A stretch of 47,144 nt of DNA from an uncultured Bacteroidia bacterium. Its GTDB lineage: Bacteria; Bacteroidota; Bacteroidia; Bacteroidales; Prolixibacteraceae. Position numbers and translations under genes: made by a program. The first letter of the stretch is position 1; the number at the start of each line of letters is the position of its first letter. The DNA lies in NCBI GenBank assembly GCA_903918045.1, contig CAIXCY010000130.1:1-47144 (forward strand), read 5' to 3'. The notes beneath the pieces were generated by a model. That model was not told where the DNA came from. It saw only the letters and a list, made by a program, of their open reading frames with translations, and did not search any database. Shown here in pieces: positions 1 to 8,585 of the stretch.

Positions 1-230
1 ACATCATCAATTAAAATCCATACCACGTTGGGGGCTCCTTTGGGAGCCTGTGGATTCTGAGGCCATGCCTCCTTGGAATCGGCGGATGTTTTGCCAACTA
101 CTCCCGTAAAATGTTTCGCATACTCTTTTGCCGACTGAGCCGAAGCTGATGCTACTCCGAATGACAGCGACGCAGAGATCAGGCTGTTTAGGGTGAGCTT
201 ATTTTTGAAATACCAGTTTTCTTTTTTCAT
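1..230 (-). CDS. Arylsulfatase, N-terminal fragment (gene runs off the window)
   Basis: Reading the minus strand from the ATG at 228-230, the frame stays open to base 1. It begins MKKENWYFKNKLTLNSLISA, a signal-peptide-like stretch ending near ASASAQ, followed by GVVGKTSADSKEAWP and GAPNVVWILIDDV. The last block is the sulfatase N-terminal strand with the Asp-Asp pair that binds calcium in family S1 sulfatases. It matches the equivalent region of the complete sulfatase upstream almost residue for residue, so the two are tandem paralogues. The preceding sulfatase stops at 234, three bases before this start, so they are surely cotranscribed. The catalytic Cys-x-Pro-x-Arg site lies beyond the window edge and cannot be checked. 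The product is expected in the periplasm or at the cell surface, hydrolysing sulfate esters. Confidence 0.85.
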   Translation of the reverse strand, partial: MKKENWYFKNKLTLNSLISASLSFGVASASAQSAKEYAKHFTGVVGKTSADSKEAWPQNPQAPKGAPNVVWILIDD

Positions 231-233
231 AAT

Positions 234-2099
234 CTATTTCTTCTCCCCGCTTTTAGTAACCTCTTTTAACCCTTGCTCAAAAGTGAAATGATTTTTGCCC
301 TGATGAATCTTACCTTTAAAGACATCATCCCATGTAATTAAAGGATAGAGGTTATGTTCTTTGGCTTGTTTTTCAAAAAGAGCTTTGAGTTCTTTCAACT
401 TTTCCGGATATTTTGCAGCAAGGTCAATGCGTTCGGTAAAATCTTCATTCAGATTATAAAGTTCCCAGCCGTTTTCATCAAACGGAACATTGCTTTTTGC
501 ATTTCCTGTAATAAAGCTGTTTGGATAAGCCAGTTCAGCCTTCCACCCATCTTTATAAATTGAGCGGGCGCCAAAAATGTAATAATACTGTGTGGTGTGG
601 CGTGTGGCCGCTTTGGCATCATTGATTGAATAAGCAAGCGAAGTACCCTGGATATTTTCCTGTTTGATACCCTTGATTTTCACAGGAGCTTTAACCCCGG
701 TCAGCTCTAAGGTGGTAGGTAAAATATCAATCACATGACTATATTGATTGCGGATTCCCCCTTTTTCTTTAACACCTTTTGGATAGAAAACGATCAGCGG
801 ATTGCGTGTCCCACCCTCACTGTTGGCATCCTGTTTCCAGAATTTGAACGGCGTATTGGCGGCTTGCGCCCATCCCAACGGGTAATTTCCTTCAATAGCG
901 GATGGAGTGCCGATTTCGCCGATTTTATTCAGATTATATTTGATATTTTCCTCTTCGGTAGCCTTACTTCCAAATATTGGACGATCGACATCTCCGTTCA
1001 GAGTCCCTTCCTTGCTTGCTCCGTTATCGCCGATCAAAACAAATATCAGCGTGTTATCCAGCTGATTAATTTGTTTCAGGTGATTTACGACGCGGCTGAT
1101 CTGGTTGTCGGTATAGGTGAGATAACCCGCGTAAACCTCCATAAAGCGTGCATACAATTTTTGTTCATCGCCAGGAAGTTTATTCCACTCCTTAATATTC
1201 GGATTGCGATCAGGTAATATGGTGTTAACAGGAATAATTCCCTGTTTCTTCTGATTGGCAAAAACTTCATCCCGGAAAGCATCCCACCCTTTGTCGAATT
1301 TCCCTTTGTACTGATCGCTCCACTCCTTGGCTACCTGATGAGGTGCATGCGTGGCTCCCGGTGCATAATAGAGGAAGAATGGTTTATTAGGCGCCGCTTT
1401 CTTCTGACGATCGATATAACTAATGGCTTTATCGGTAATCTGTTCACTTAGATGACGGCCATCAGGCTTAACATGCGCCTGGTCTTCGACCAAATCGGGA
1501 ACGTATTGATCGGTTTGCGATCCCAGGAATCCGAAGAAATGGTCGAAGCCTTTACCTGTTGGCCAGCGGTCGAAGGGTCCGGCATCCGTGGCATCTTCAT
1601 CGGGTGTAACACCATATTTACCAACGGCAAACGTGTTGTATCCGTTTTCACGCAGAATCTCAGCCACAGTTCCGTCTTCGGCGGGAACACGTCCGTCCCA
1701 TCCCGGGAAACCGGCTGATAAAATGGTATGTGAAAAGCCCGAAACATGCACCGAGGCGCTGTTTCGACCGGTTAATAGTGCAGCACGGGTTGGGGCGCAA
1801 ATCGCAGTCGTGTGAAAATTGGTATACCGCAATCCCTGGTTTGCAAGGCTGTCGAGTATCGGTGTACGGATGACTCCTCCGAATGTACTGGCAGCACCAA
1901 AGCCTACATCATCGAGCAGGATCCAAACCACATTGGGAGCTCCGGCGGGAGCCTTAACAGGTTCAGGCCAATATTCCTTCGACTCGGCAAGTGTTCTGCC
2001 GACAACTCCTTTAAAGGGTTGCTGAGCTGCAGCCTGTCCAAACGAAAGCCAGCTGGCACCTGCAAGGGTGGCCACTTTTAATAAATTAATTTTTGCCAT
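234..2099 (-). CDS. Arylsulfatase (formylglycine-dependent, family S1)
   Basis: 621 residues with a signal peptide (cleavage probable after about residue 25, GQAAAQQ). The sulfatase core begins with NVVWILLDDVGFG (Asp63-Asp64, metal ligands). The active-site signature CAPTRAALLTGR starts at Cys101, the residue converted to formylglycine by the maturation enzyme. A later GDNGAS motif supplies further metal/sulfate ligands. Length and layout resemble AtsA-type arylsulfatases of Pseudomonas, known to scavenge sulfur from aromatic sulfate esters; polysaccharide sulfatases are shorter on average but cannot be excluded. It is followed after three bases by a second sulfatase and preceded after 43 bases by a small membrane protein gene, within a SusC/SusD operon. 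No sulfatase-maturating enzyme is in the window. Family call is firm; substrate is unknown. Confidence 0.93.
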   Translation of the reverse strand: MAKINLLKVATLAGASWLSFGQAAAQQPFKGVVGRTLAESKEYWPEPVKAPAGAPNVVWILLDDVGFGAASTFGGVIRTPILDSLANQGLRYTNFHTTAICAPTRAALLTGRNSASVHVSGFSHTILSAGFPGWDGRVPAEDGTVAEILRENGYNTFAVGKYGVTPDEDATDAGPFDRWPTGKGFDHFFGFLGSQTDQYVPDLVEDQAHVKPDGRHLSEQITDKAISYIDRQKKAAPNKPFFLYYAPGATHAPHQVAKEWSDQYKGKFDKGWDAFRDEVFANQKKQGIIPVNTILPDRNPNIKEWNKLPGDEQKLYARFMEVYAGYLTYTDNQISRVVNHLKQINQLDNTLIFVLIGDNGASKEGTLNGDVDRPIFGSKATEEENIKYNLNKIGEIGTPSAIEGNYPLGWAQAANTPFKFWKQDANSEGGTRNPLIVFYPKGVKEKGGIRNQYSHVIDILPTTLELTGVKAPVKIKGIKQENIQGTSLAYSINDAKAATRHTTQYYYIFGARSIYKDGWKAELAYPNSFITGNAKSNVPFDENGWELYNLNEDFTERIDLAAKYPEKLKELKALFEKQAKEHNLYPLITWDDVFKGKIHQGKNHFTFEQGLKEVTKSGEKK

Positions 2100-2142
2100 G
2101 TTTATTCTTTTTATTGAAAAAGGTTTAATATTTCTTTATTGA

Positions 2143-2457
2143 TTATTTCAGTGTTTCCCAGGACAATACGACTCGTTCACTATACACTGCATTTTCATCC
2201 GGAAAGGTTGCAACCAATTCCTCAATCTGCTCCTTAGTGGGCGGAGTGGCATATTGATTTTCCCAGGCAGACACTAGTTTTATAAGTTCTTCTTTACCGC
2301 TCGTTGGAACACAATTATTGCTCATTGACCGGTTATAATGTATCAATCCAGTGATCACAAGTAGTAATCCAAAGAATGAGAGGCATAAAAAGATCTTTTT
2401 GAATATACTATTAGTGGTACCGGAAAATCCGGCTTTAGCAAATTGACTCATAATCAT
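2143..2457 (-). CDS. Small single-span membrane protein of unknown function
   Basis: 104 residues; the true start may be Met3 (2451) rather than Met1. Residues about 20-42 (FLCLSFFGLLLVITGLI) form one clear transmembrane segment or uncleaved signal anchor. The remaining 60 residues are hydrophilic, with a TPPTKEQIEELVATFPDENA stretch likely to be helical, and probably face the periplasm. I recognise no family. It sits between susD (47-base gap) and the first sulfatase (43-base gap) on the same strand, so it belongs to the operon. That position suggests an accessory to the transport or sulfatase machinery, but this is inference from place alone. Confidence 0.7.
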   Translation of the reverse strand: MIMSQFAKAGFSGTTNSIFKKIFLCLSFFGLLLVITGLIHYNRSMSNNCVPTSGKEELIKLVSAWENQYATPPTKEQIEELVATFPDENAVYSERVVLSWETLK

Positions 2458-2504
2458 TTATTTAATAGGTGAATCAAACAAGAAATTCAGCAGTAAAGAT
2501 CGGG

Positions 2505-3959
2505 TTATTCCCAGCCCGGATTCTGGGTTAATTTCGGGTTCAGCGACAACTCATGTTGTGGTATCGCAAGCAGGTAATTCTTTTCTGAGACATTCACCTT
2601 GTCGGCATATTTCTTGAGTTCACTCACTAGTCGTTTTGTCCGGATCAAATCAAACCACCGGATATCCTCATAGACAAATTCATGACGACGTTCCACATAT
2701 ACAGAATCCCTGAACTGATCCTGGCTTAAACCTGCCGTAAGGTTTGGCAAACCAGCCCGGGTGCGCACTTTATTAATAGCATCATAAGCCTCTGAAACTG
2801 CACCTTGTGATTCATTCACCGCCTCAGCATAGAACAGAACAGATTCTACATACCTTAGTACAGGAACATTAACACCCGAATTAAGGAGGTTCTTTCCCGA
2901 TGCAGGATCAAAATATTTTTTGAAGTGCGGAGTAAAACTCTTTAACGCTCCATCGAACGGACTCACCAGCGAGGTATAAAATGTTACGCCATACCGAAGA
3001 TCCTTAGAATTAAACGATGCGAGTAAACTTGGATGAGGTGCATCTGCATCGGCACCATTTAGCTGAATTGGTGCAGATATAATTTCACGGATATTTGTAT
3101 TCCCTGTTCCTGTAAGATTTCCGGCACCATCAGCAATATATTGCACAGAGAAAATATGCTCTTTTCCGTTTTTTGTTGCCGTGTTGAAAACATCTGCATA
3201 ATTTGAAAACAGATCATATCCGAAACCTCCGTTTTTGATTTCATTGTATTTACTTATGGCATCAGCCCATTGTTTCCTGGTCACGTAAATATTTAGTTCC
3301 AGCGCCTTTGCAGCCCCACTGGTTACGCGGAATGAATTTACACCGGTGAATTTAACAGGCAATTTTTCAGCATCCTTCAGGTCACTTAAAATTTGGGTGT
3401 AAACATCAGCTGCAGGTGCACGCGCCACATCCAGGTTTGCCAAGGATGTCGTTTCATGTAAAACCAATGGAACATCACCCCATAATCGGACAAGATTGAA
3501 ATAAAGTAAAGCCCTTAGAAATCTGGCTTCGTGAACCAGCCGGTTCGTAGTTGCAGTATCACCCTGGATTTCGGGTATACGGTCAATTGCAATGTTGGCA
3601 CGGTTAATTCCATCATAATGTTGTTTCCACAACTGTGAATAACGGTCATTTGATGCTGATTGCGTCAGAGCTGCCAGAGAACGAACATCGGGGTTTGTGG
3701 CCCTTGGTCCTGCTATATGGTCATCGGTACTCATACTTATTGCAAGGGTGAATAGCCGGTTGTAGATCGAGGCATGATCTCCAGATGTGTTATGGGACAG
3801 TGCATTATAAATGCTTACAACCGCAGAATTCGCATCTGCCGGATTGTTATAAAACTGCCCCGACGAGATATTTGAGCGTGGATCCTCTGTAAGTTTAACA
3901 CAGCTGCTAAACCCAAGTGACACAAGTACAATTAACAGATATATCGATATTTTTTTCAT
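2505..3959 (-). CDS. SusD/RagB-family outer-membrane nutrient-binding lipoprotein
   Basis: 484 residues. The N-terminus MKKISIYLLIVLVSLGFSSC is a lipoprotein signal with the acylated Cys at position 20. It is followed by the SusD-like start (EDPRSNISSGQFYNNPADAN) and the TPR-rich fold (LWKQHYDGINRANIAIDRIP, NRLVHEARFLRALLYFNLVR, WGDVPLVL). The C-terminal RagB/SusD domain ends with the typical DIRWFDLIRT and NPKLTQNPGW segments. SusD proteins form the lid of the SusC channel and bind the nutrient at the cell surface. susC ends 20 bases upstream, the usual pairing. The neighbouring sulfatases suggest a sulfated ligand; the sequence itself does not show which. Confidence 0.95.
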   Translation of the reverse strand: MKKISIYLLIVLVSLGFSSCVKLTEDPRSNISSGQFYNNPADANSAVVSIYNALSHNTSGDHASIYNRLFTLAISMSTDDHIAGPRATNPDVRSLAALTQSASNDRYSQLWKQHYDGINRANIAIDRIPEIQGDTATTNRLVHEARFLRALLYFNLVRLWGDVPLVLHETTSLANLDVARAPAADVYTQILSDLKDAEKLPVKFTGVNSFRVTSGAAKALELNIYVTRKQWADAISKYNEIKNGGFGYDLFSNYADVFNTATKNGKEHIFSVQYIADGAGNLTGTGNTNIREIISAPIQLNGADADAPHPSLLASFNSKDLRYGVTFYTSLVSPFDGALKSFTPHFKKYFDPASGKNLLNSGVNVPVLRYVESVLFYAEAVNESQGAVSEAYDAINKVRTRAGLPNLTAGLSQDQFRDSVYVERRHEFVYEDIRWFDLIRTKRLVSELKKYADKVNVSEKNYLLAIPQHELSLNPKLTQNPGWE

Positions 3960-3979
3960 TTTCGTAATTTTTTGATGAT

Positions 3980-6900
3980 TTAGAATGTAACACTTAGGCC
4001 GCCTGTAACAGTTTTGGCTGTCGGATAAGCAGAATAATCGATCCCTTGCAGCGCAGAATTACCTTCATAATAGTTTACTTCGGGATCGTACCCTTTATAG
4101 CTCGTCCACGTTTTGAGATTCTGGGCCGACACATACAGACGCAGGTTGCTGATCTTCAATTTAGCTACAATTCTCTTTGGGAAATTATATCCAAATGAAA
4201 TATTCTTAAGGCGAACATATGATCCGTCATAAACATACAGATCAGAATTTGGCGTGGTAGGCACATTCTCATTGGCTCTGGGATATTGTGCATTTTCATT
4301 GGCCGCAGTCCAATGATCGGTCAGACCTTTGATACCGTTTTGAAAGCCGGTTGTTAATTGAAGTTGCTGAAGAATGTTGCTGTATATCTTATTCCCGATA
4401 GAACCTGATAGAGATACTGACAGGTCAAAATGGGCATAGGTAAAATTGTTAGTAAACCCGAAGGTGAACTTTGGCTGTGCATTCCCGATCAGGGCACGGT
4501 CATAAGCCTGGCTGATAATCCCATCGGGCTTACCGTTCGGACCCGAAATATCCTTATATCTCACATCACCAGGTTTAGTCCCGGTCTGGTCAATCCTCGG
4601 AGTAGTTGAAATATTGTCTGTGCTTTTAAAAACACCATCCGCCTTATATCCGTAGAAAGAACCTAAAGGCTGACCAACCTGGACAATTGCTGCCGTATTC
4701 GTTCCGCTAAGTGTTACAACATACGACTGGAGCCCGTTACCAAGACTCAGTACCTTATTCCTGTTGAGTGAAAAGATCACATTGGTATTCCATCCAAACT
4801 TACCCTTGAAATTTTCGGTATTCAGACCTAATTCTATCCCCTTATTTTCAACCGATCCGTAATTTTCATAAGCCGAGGCGAATCCTGAGGTATAAGGCAA
4901 CTGTACATCAAGCAATAAATCGGTTGTCTTTTTGTAATAAGCATCAAAGATTAGGTTGATGCGATCCTTAAATAATCCAAGGTCGATACCACCATCGTAC
5001 TGAGCGGTAGTCTCCCATTTCAGATCAGGATTTGCCACCCTTGCCGGAGCATAACCTGCATTTGTAGTGGTGCCGGAACCTGTTGGATACGAATAGACAG
5101 ACAAAAGGGATAAGGACTGGTAAGGAACGATTTCTGAATTCCCTGTTTTACCGGCGCCAAAACGCAGTTTCAGGTTGCTTACTGTTTCACTTAACGGCTG
5201 GAAAAAAGATTCTTTATTTACCTTCCACGCAATTGCGGCAGAGGGGAAATTACCCCATTTGGAATTGACGCCCAATCTTGAAGTTCCGTCACGGCGTACA
5301 CTGGCTGTCAAAAAATAGGTTTGTTTATAGTTGTAATTTACACGGCCAAGGTAGGAGAGCAAGGAGTATCCGCTGTAACTGGAATACGATTTATTGGTTG
5401 TTGATCCGCTGTAAAGGTCATTATATTGAAGGATATCATTGATAAATCCCTGGGAACTGGCTATTACCCCTTCAGATTTACTCGATTCCTGAGTCAGACC
5501 GACAAGCGCCTCAACATTATGTACATCCGAAAAAGTCTTGTTATAGGTGAGCGTGTTTTCGTTAAGCCATCTGTTTGTAAATTTACTCCCTACTGTTGCG
5601 ATACCTCCGACAGAGGCACCTTCATAAAGTGAAGAAGGCAAATAACGATTTTGCTTGTTGGCAAGAATATCCGTACCAAAGAGCACCTTGGCCTTTAAAC
5701 CTTCAATGATTTTATATTCTCCGTATATCGTTCCCAATAACCTGTAATTGGTATTTAAATTTGTCGCCAGGTTGAGGGTTGCAATCGGATTGGCAACAGC
5801 CGATTCGTAAGGACTGGCAAAGGTATATGCTCCGGTTTTTGTTCTGATCGGAACTGTAGGTGGCATATACAATATCGATAGAATATTATCGCCAACACCC
5901 TGAACATTTCCAAATGATGCCTGGCTTGCATCCGACTTGCTGCCGTTCAGATTGATACCTACAGTAAATTTATTTGAAATTTTGCTATCCAGCGAAACTC
6001 TCGACGAAAACCGGCTAAAATCGGTACCAATTAAAATACCATCCTGTTTTAAATAACCAGTTGAAATAGAATAATGTGTTTTTTCGTTTCCACCCGTAAA
6101 TGAAAGATTATGATTTTGGATTGTTGCACTCCGCAATGCCGCCGATTGCCAGTCAGTACCGGCGCTTCCAAGGCTGTCGAGCTGGGCGGCTGAGAATAAT
6201 GGCGCCTTCCCGGAATTGGCTCTTGCATCATTTTTTAGGGTAGCCCACTCTTTGGCATTCAGCAGATCAATCTTCTTTGAAGCAGTTTGAACGCCCAAAG
6301 ATCCGTCATAAGTGACTTTATTGACTCCAGCTTTCCCTTTTTTAGTTGTAATAATAACAACTCCATTTGCACCGCGTGAACCATAAATTGCTGTTGCAGA
6401 TGCATCTTTTAGTACGTCAACACTTTCGATATCCCCGGGATTGATACTGGACAACGGATTAATCGCCTGGGAGTTTAGAGCTCCTGCATTGGATTCATTG
6501 CTGTTATTGTAAATCGGGAAACCGTCAATAACATACAATGGGTCATTTCCTCCGGTAATAGAATTTCCACCGCGGATGCGGATACTTACACCACTTCCGG
6601 GAGCGCCCGAAGTCTGTGTAACCTGAACACCTGAAATAGCTCCTTGTAAGGCACTTTCGAACGAGGGACCAGCCTGTTTCAGTTTGTCGACAGGTAATGA
6701 ACTTACCGACCCTGTCAATTCACTCCGTTTCTGAGTACCATATCCGACAACCACTACGCTGCTAAGCCGGTTTTGGTCCTCTGCAAGGAATATCGTGATT
6801 GGTTCAGCTTCGTAAACATCAATTTCCTGGTATTTATAACCGATGTTGGAGACTAACAGTGTAACCGGCAGTGCCTTGACATTAACCTGAAAGTCGCCAT

Positions 6901-7123
6901 CTACATTCGAAACAGCTCCGCCAGGGAGCCCTTTGAGTTTGATTGTTGCTCCAATAACCGAGAGCTTGGAACCTTCATCGAGGATTTTTCCCCGGATTTC
7001 AACCTGCTGGGCATATCCGGTCAGGTTAAGTAAAAGTGTAAGAAGGAATAATATTCCGATTTTGCACACTGCGTGCCCGGGAAACTTTTTGTAGTTTCCC
7101 CAAAATAATTGTAGCTTTGTCAT
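3980..7123 (-). CDS. SusC/RagA-family TonB-dependent outer-membrane transporter
   Basis: 1047 residues. Signal peptide is at about residues 20-39 (cleavage near GYAQ). A carboxypeptidase-regulatory-like beta-sandwich follows (about 41-115, VEIRGKILDEGSKLSVIGAT). A TonB-box-like SSVVVVGYGTQ lies at 121-131. The plug is about 130-265, with the SusC-specific PLYVIDGFPI at 195-204 and DASATAIYGSRGANGV. A long beta-barrel ends in a C-terminal Phe (GGLSVTF). It imports the ligand captured by the SusD partner, powered by TonB. The gene follows a periplasmic binding protein by 87 bases, a gap containing a stem-loop, and precedes susD by 20. No extra N-terminal STN domain is present, so anti-sigma signalling is unlikely. 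Confidence 0.96.
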   Translation of the reverse strand: MTKLQLFWGNYKKFPGHAVCKIGILFLLTLLLNLTGYAQQVEIRGKILDEGSKLSVIGATIKLKGLPGGAVSNVDGDFQVNVKALPVTLLVSNIGYKYQEIDVYEAEPITIFLAEDQNRLSSVVVVGYGTQKRSELTGSVSSLPVDKLKQAGPSFESALQGAISGVQVTQTSGAPGSGVSIRIRGGNSITGGNDPLYVIDGFPIYNNSNESNAGALNSQAINPLSSINPGDIESVDVLKDASATAIYGSRGANGVVIITTKKGKAGVNKVTYDGSLGVQTASKKIDLLNAKEWATLKNDARANSGKAPLFSAAQLDSLGSAGTDWQSAALRSATIQNHNLSFTGGNEKTHYSISTGYLKQDGILIGTDFSRFSSRVSLDSKISNKFTVGINLNGSKSDASQASFGNVQGVGDNILSILYMPPTVPIRTKTGAYTFASPYESAVANPIATLNLATNLNTNYRLLGTIYGEYKIIEGLKAKVLFGTDILANKQNRYLPSSLYEGASVGGIATVGSKFTNRWLNENTLTYNKTFSDVHNVEALVGLTQESSKSEGVIASSQGFINDILQYNDLYSGSTTNKSYSSYSGYSLLSYLGRVNYNYKQTYFLTASVRRDGTSRLGVNSKWGNFPSAAIAWKVNKESFFQPLSETVSNLKLRFGAGKTGNSEIVPYQSLSLLSVYSYPTGSGTTTNAGYAPARVANPDLKWETTAQYDGGIDLGLFKDRINLIFDAYYKKTTDLLLDVQLPYTSGFASAYENYGSVENKGIELGLNTENFKGKFGWNTNVIFSLNRNKVLSLGNGLQSYVVTLSGTNTAAIVQVGQPLGSFYGYKADGVFKSTDNISTTPRIDQTGTKPGDVRYKDISGPNGKPDGIISQAYDRALIGNAQPKFTFGFTNNFTYAHFDLSVSLSGSIGNKIYSNILQQLQLTTGFQNGIKGLTDHWTAANENAQYPRANENVPTTPNSDLYVYDGSYVRLKNISFGYNFPKRIVAKLKISNLRLYVSAQNLKTWTSYKGYDPEVNYYEGNSALQGIDYSAYPTAKTVTGGLSVTF

Positions 7124-7138
7124 AGAATTTGATTTCTT

Positions 7139-7186
7139 GCGAGCTATTCCTCAATCAGTTTGCCGACGGAGAAGAGGGATGCTCGC
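7139..7186 (-). promoter_or_regulatory. Stem-loop in the leader between the binding-protein gene and susC
   Basis: GCGAGC (7139-7144) and GCTCGC (7181-7186) are perfect complements, and CCTC (7149-7152) with GAGG (7174-7177) extends the stem inside. The hairpin ends 16 bases before the susC start codon and no T-run follows it, so it is not a simple terminator. A role as an RNA-processing or differential-expression element is possible inference. Confidence 0.35.
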
Positions 7187-7210
7187 TTTATTTATACTTA
7201 TTGGTTTTAC

Positions 7211-8140
7211 TTATTTTAAGGTCAGGAACTTTTCATTCAGCCGATTCGCCTGTTCTGCAAGTACCTCTTTATCCAGATTGAGGAAGCCCTCTTCATGGTT
7301 AAATTTCTGTCCGTCAGACAACACCCACCTCAGGAAATCAGAAACTTCCTTCCGTTCATTTTGCTGAGAGTAGATAAATCCAAACTTCTCAACGGGAATT
7401 GTCTCAATCTTATTTTTCTCAAGGGTCGCAATCACATTATCCAGATCGCCGGTTAGCAATTCCTTTGCATCACGCTTTAAATCGAGTGGCAACAACGCCA
7501 AACCATCCTTAAGCTTCCGCGAATTGACATCATACAGATATCCCAGGTTATTATAGGTTAACCCGATGGAATCCTTTTTAACGGCAGTAAGCAAATAGAT
7601 GTCATCACCGGTAACCTTCTTACCCCTGATCTCCGACGATACATGACCAAAATAGCCAGCCAGTGCAATCGATGAACAAGCCTGATTTTCGCGGGAATAG
7701 ATTGTAGCTGTAAACTTTGAGTTCTCAACTTTCGCCTCATCATCGTAGTTTACCACCTCAAAGAAGAGCTTATCGACCTCCTTTTTGTTTAACCCTTTTT
7801 TAGGCAGTGTACCAAAAATAGCATTATGCTGATTCGTTGCAGGGAGTAACGCAAAACGCCCTGCATAAATGATCTCCTGGTTTTCTTTGAGCTCTTCCTT
7901 CGCTGGTTGGTGAGCTATAATATTTAGGTCGGCAACCTTTGCAGCTCCGGATTTTTGAACCAGCGTGATTTTCAGGCCTGAATGAACTTTAGCATATTCT
8001 GAAATCCATTTCTCAATCAGCGGATAGGTAAACTTTGTTCCACTAATGGTTAAGGTCTCCTGCGCATTGGTTTTAATCGCAAACAGGCTTAATAAAACAA
8101 CAAGCAGCGTTGTGTATTTAATCGATATTGATCGTTTCAT
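7211..8140 (-). CDS. PstS-like periplasmic substrate-binding protein without an ABC partner
   Basis: 309 residues. Signal peptide is at residues 1-26 (ends IKTNAQE). The mature protein starts TLTISGTKFTYPLIEKWISE, the lobe-1 opening of the PstS/PBP-like class (PF12849 type), with SGAAKVADLNIIAHQPAKEE as a probable ligand loop and a C-terminal segment FLRWVLSDGQKFNHEEGFLN like the end of PstS proteins. Members bind phosphate, sulfate, tungstate or similar oxyanions. No permease or ATPase genes are adjacent. Instead the gene leads an operon with susC, susD and sulfatases, and its promoter region shares a motif with the siroheme gene. I infer a sulfur-related ligand such as sulfate or a sulfate ester; phosphate cannot be excluded. 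Confidence 0.75.
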   Translation of the reverse strand: MKRSISIKYTTLLVVLLSLFAIKTNAQETLTISGTKFTYPLIEKWISEYAKVHSGLKITLVQKSGAAKVADLNIIAHQPAKEELKENQEIIYAGRFALLPATNQHNAIFGTLPKKGLNKKEVDKLFFEVVNYDDEAKVENSKFTATIYSRENQACSSIALAGYFGHVSSEIRGKKVTGDDIYLLTAVKKDSIGLTYNNLGYLYDVNSRKLKDGLALLPLDLKRDAKELLTGDLDNVIATLEKNKIETIPVEKFGFIYSQQNERKEVSDFLRWVLSDGQKFNHEEGFLNLDKEVLAEQANRLNEKFLTLK

Positions 8141-8585
8141 AATTGAAAATATTACGTAAAAAAAATAAGGTTATTACATTGTAAATTTAAGACGTTTATA
8201 TCGACCGTCTTTGTGTATATTAGATATAAAAATCCAAGAAAAAGGATTAAATAATTAATATTCAGCAATTAAAAATTAAGTGAATGGAAGGAAAATTGTG
8301 AGGAGGTAATTTTTGGCGGCATCACATGGCACACCGGCAACACATCTGCATGCACATTAACATTGAATTGAGACGGTCGTTGCTTTTGGAGTGAGCTGAC
8401 CTGTTAACGGATCTAAACCTGTTAATACCTGTAAATTTGTCTGAGTTCGTTGTCATAAAATATCCTGTTAATTTATACAACAAAGAACGGGATCGCAACA
8501 ATTTTTAACAATACCTATAATTCTGTATTTTATATACCTATTTATAGGTGTTTTCACAGAGAAACGGGGCTGATTTCTATTTAAG
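8141..8585. other. Intergenic region with candidate control sites for the sulfatase operon
   Basis: 445 bases without a gene. It contains a 14-base motif shared with the siroheme gene (8192-8205) inside a short inverted repeat (AAGACG 8189-8194, CGTCTT 8206-8211). It also has three exact CCTGTTAA copies (8400-8407, 8418-8425, 8464-8471) plus one variant (8428-8435), and a perfect palindrome ACCTAT-TT-ATAGGT at 8536-8549. A -7-like TAAATTTA (one mismatch to TAnnTTTG) is on the minus strand at 8181-8190, just downstream of the shared motif. No GC-rich terminator is visible after the gene ending at 8586. Confidence 0.5.
8192..8205 (-). promoter_or_regulatory. Shared candidate operator upstream of the binding-protein/SusCD/sulfatase operon
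   Basis: The plus-strand sequence ACGTTTATATCGAC recurs as ACGTTTATAACGAC at 10411-10424. Here it lies 52 bases before the start codon at 8140; there it lies 44 bases before the start at 10367. The core CGTT-TAT-AACG of the second copy is an inverted repeat, as expected for a dimeric regulator. The two targets suggest a sulfur-responsive regulon. The regulator is not in the window. Confidence 0.5.

Noticed and set aside
8202-8379. Nine-base inverted pair CGACCGTCT / AGACGGTCG
   Set aside because: One such match is expected by chance at appreciable frequency in a 450-base region, and the second copy lacks the rest of the shared motif.
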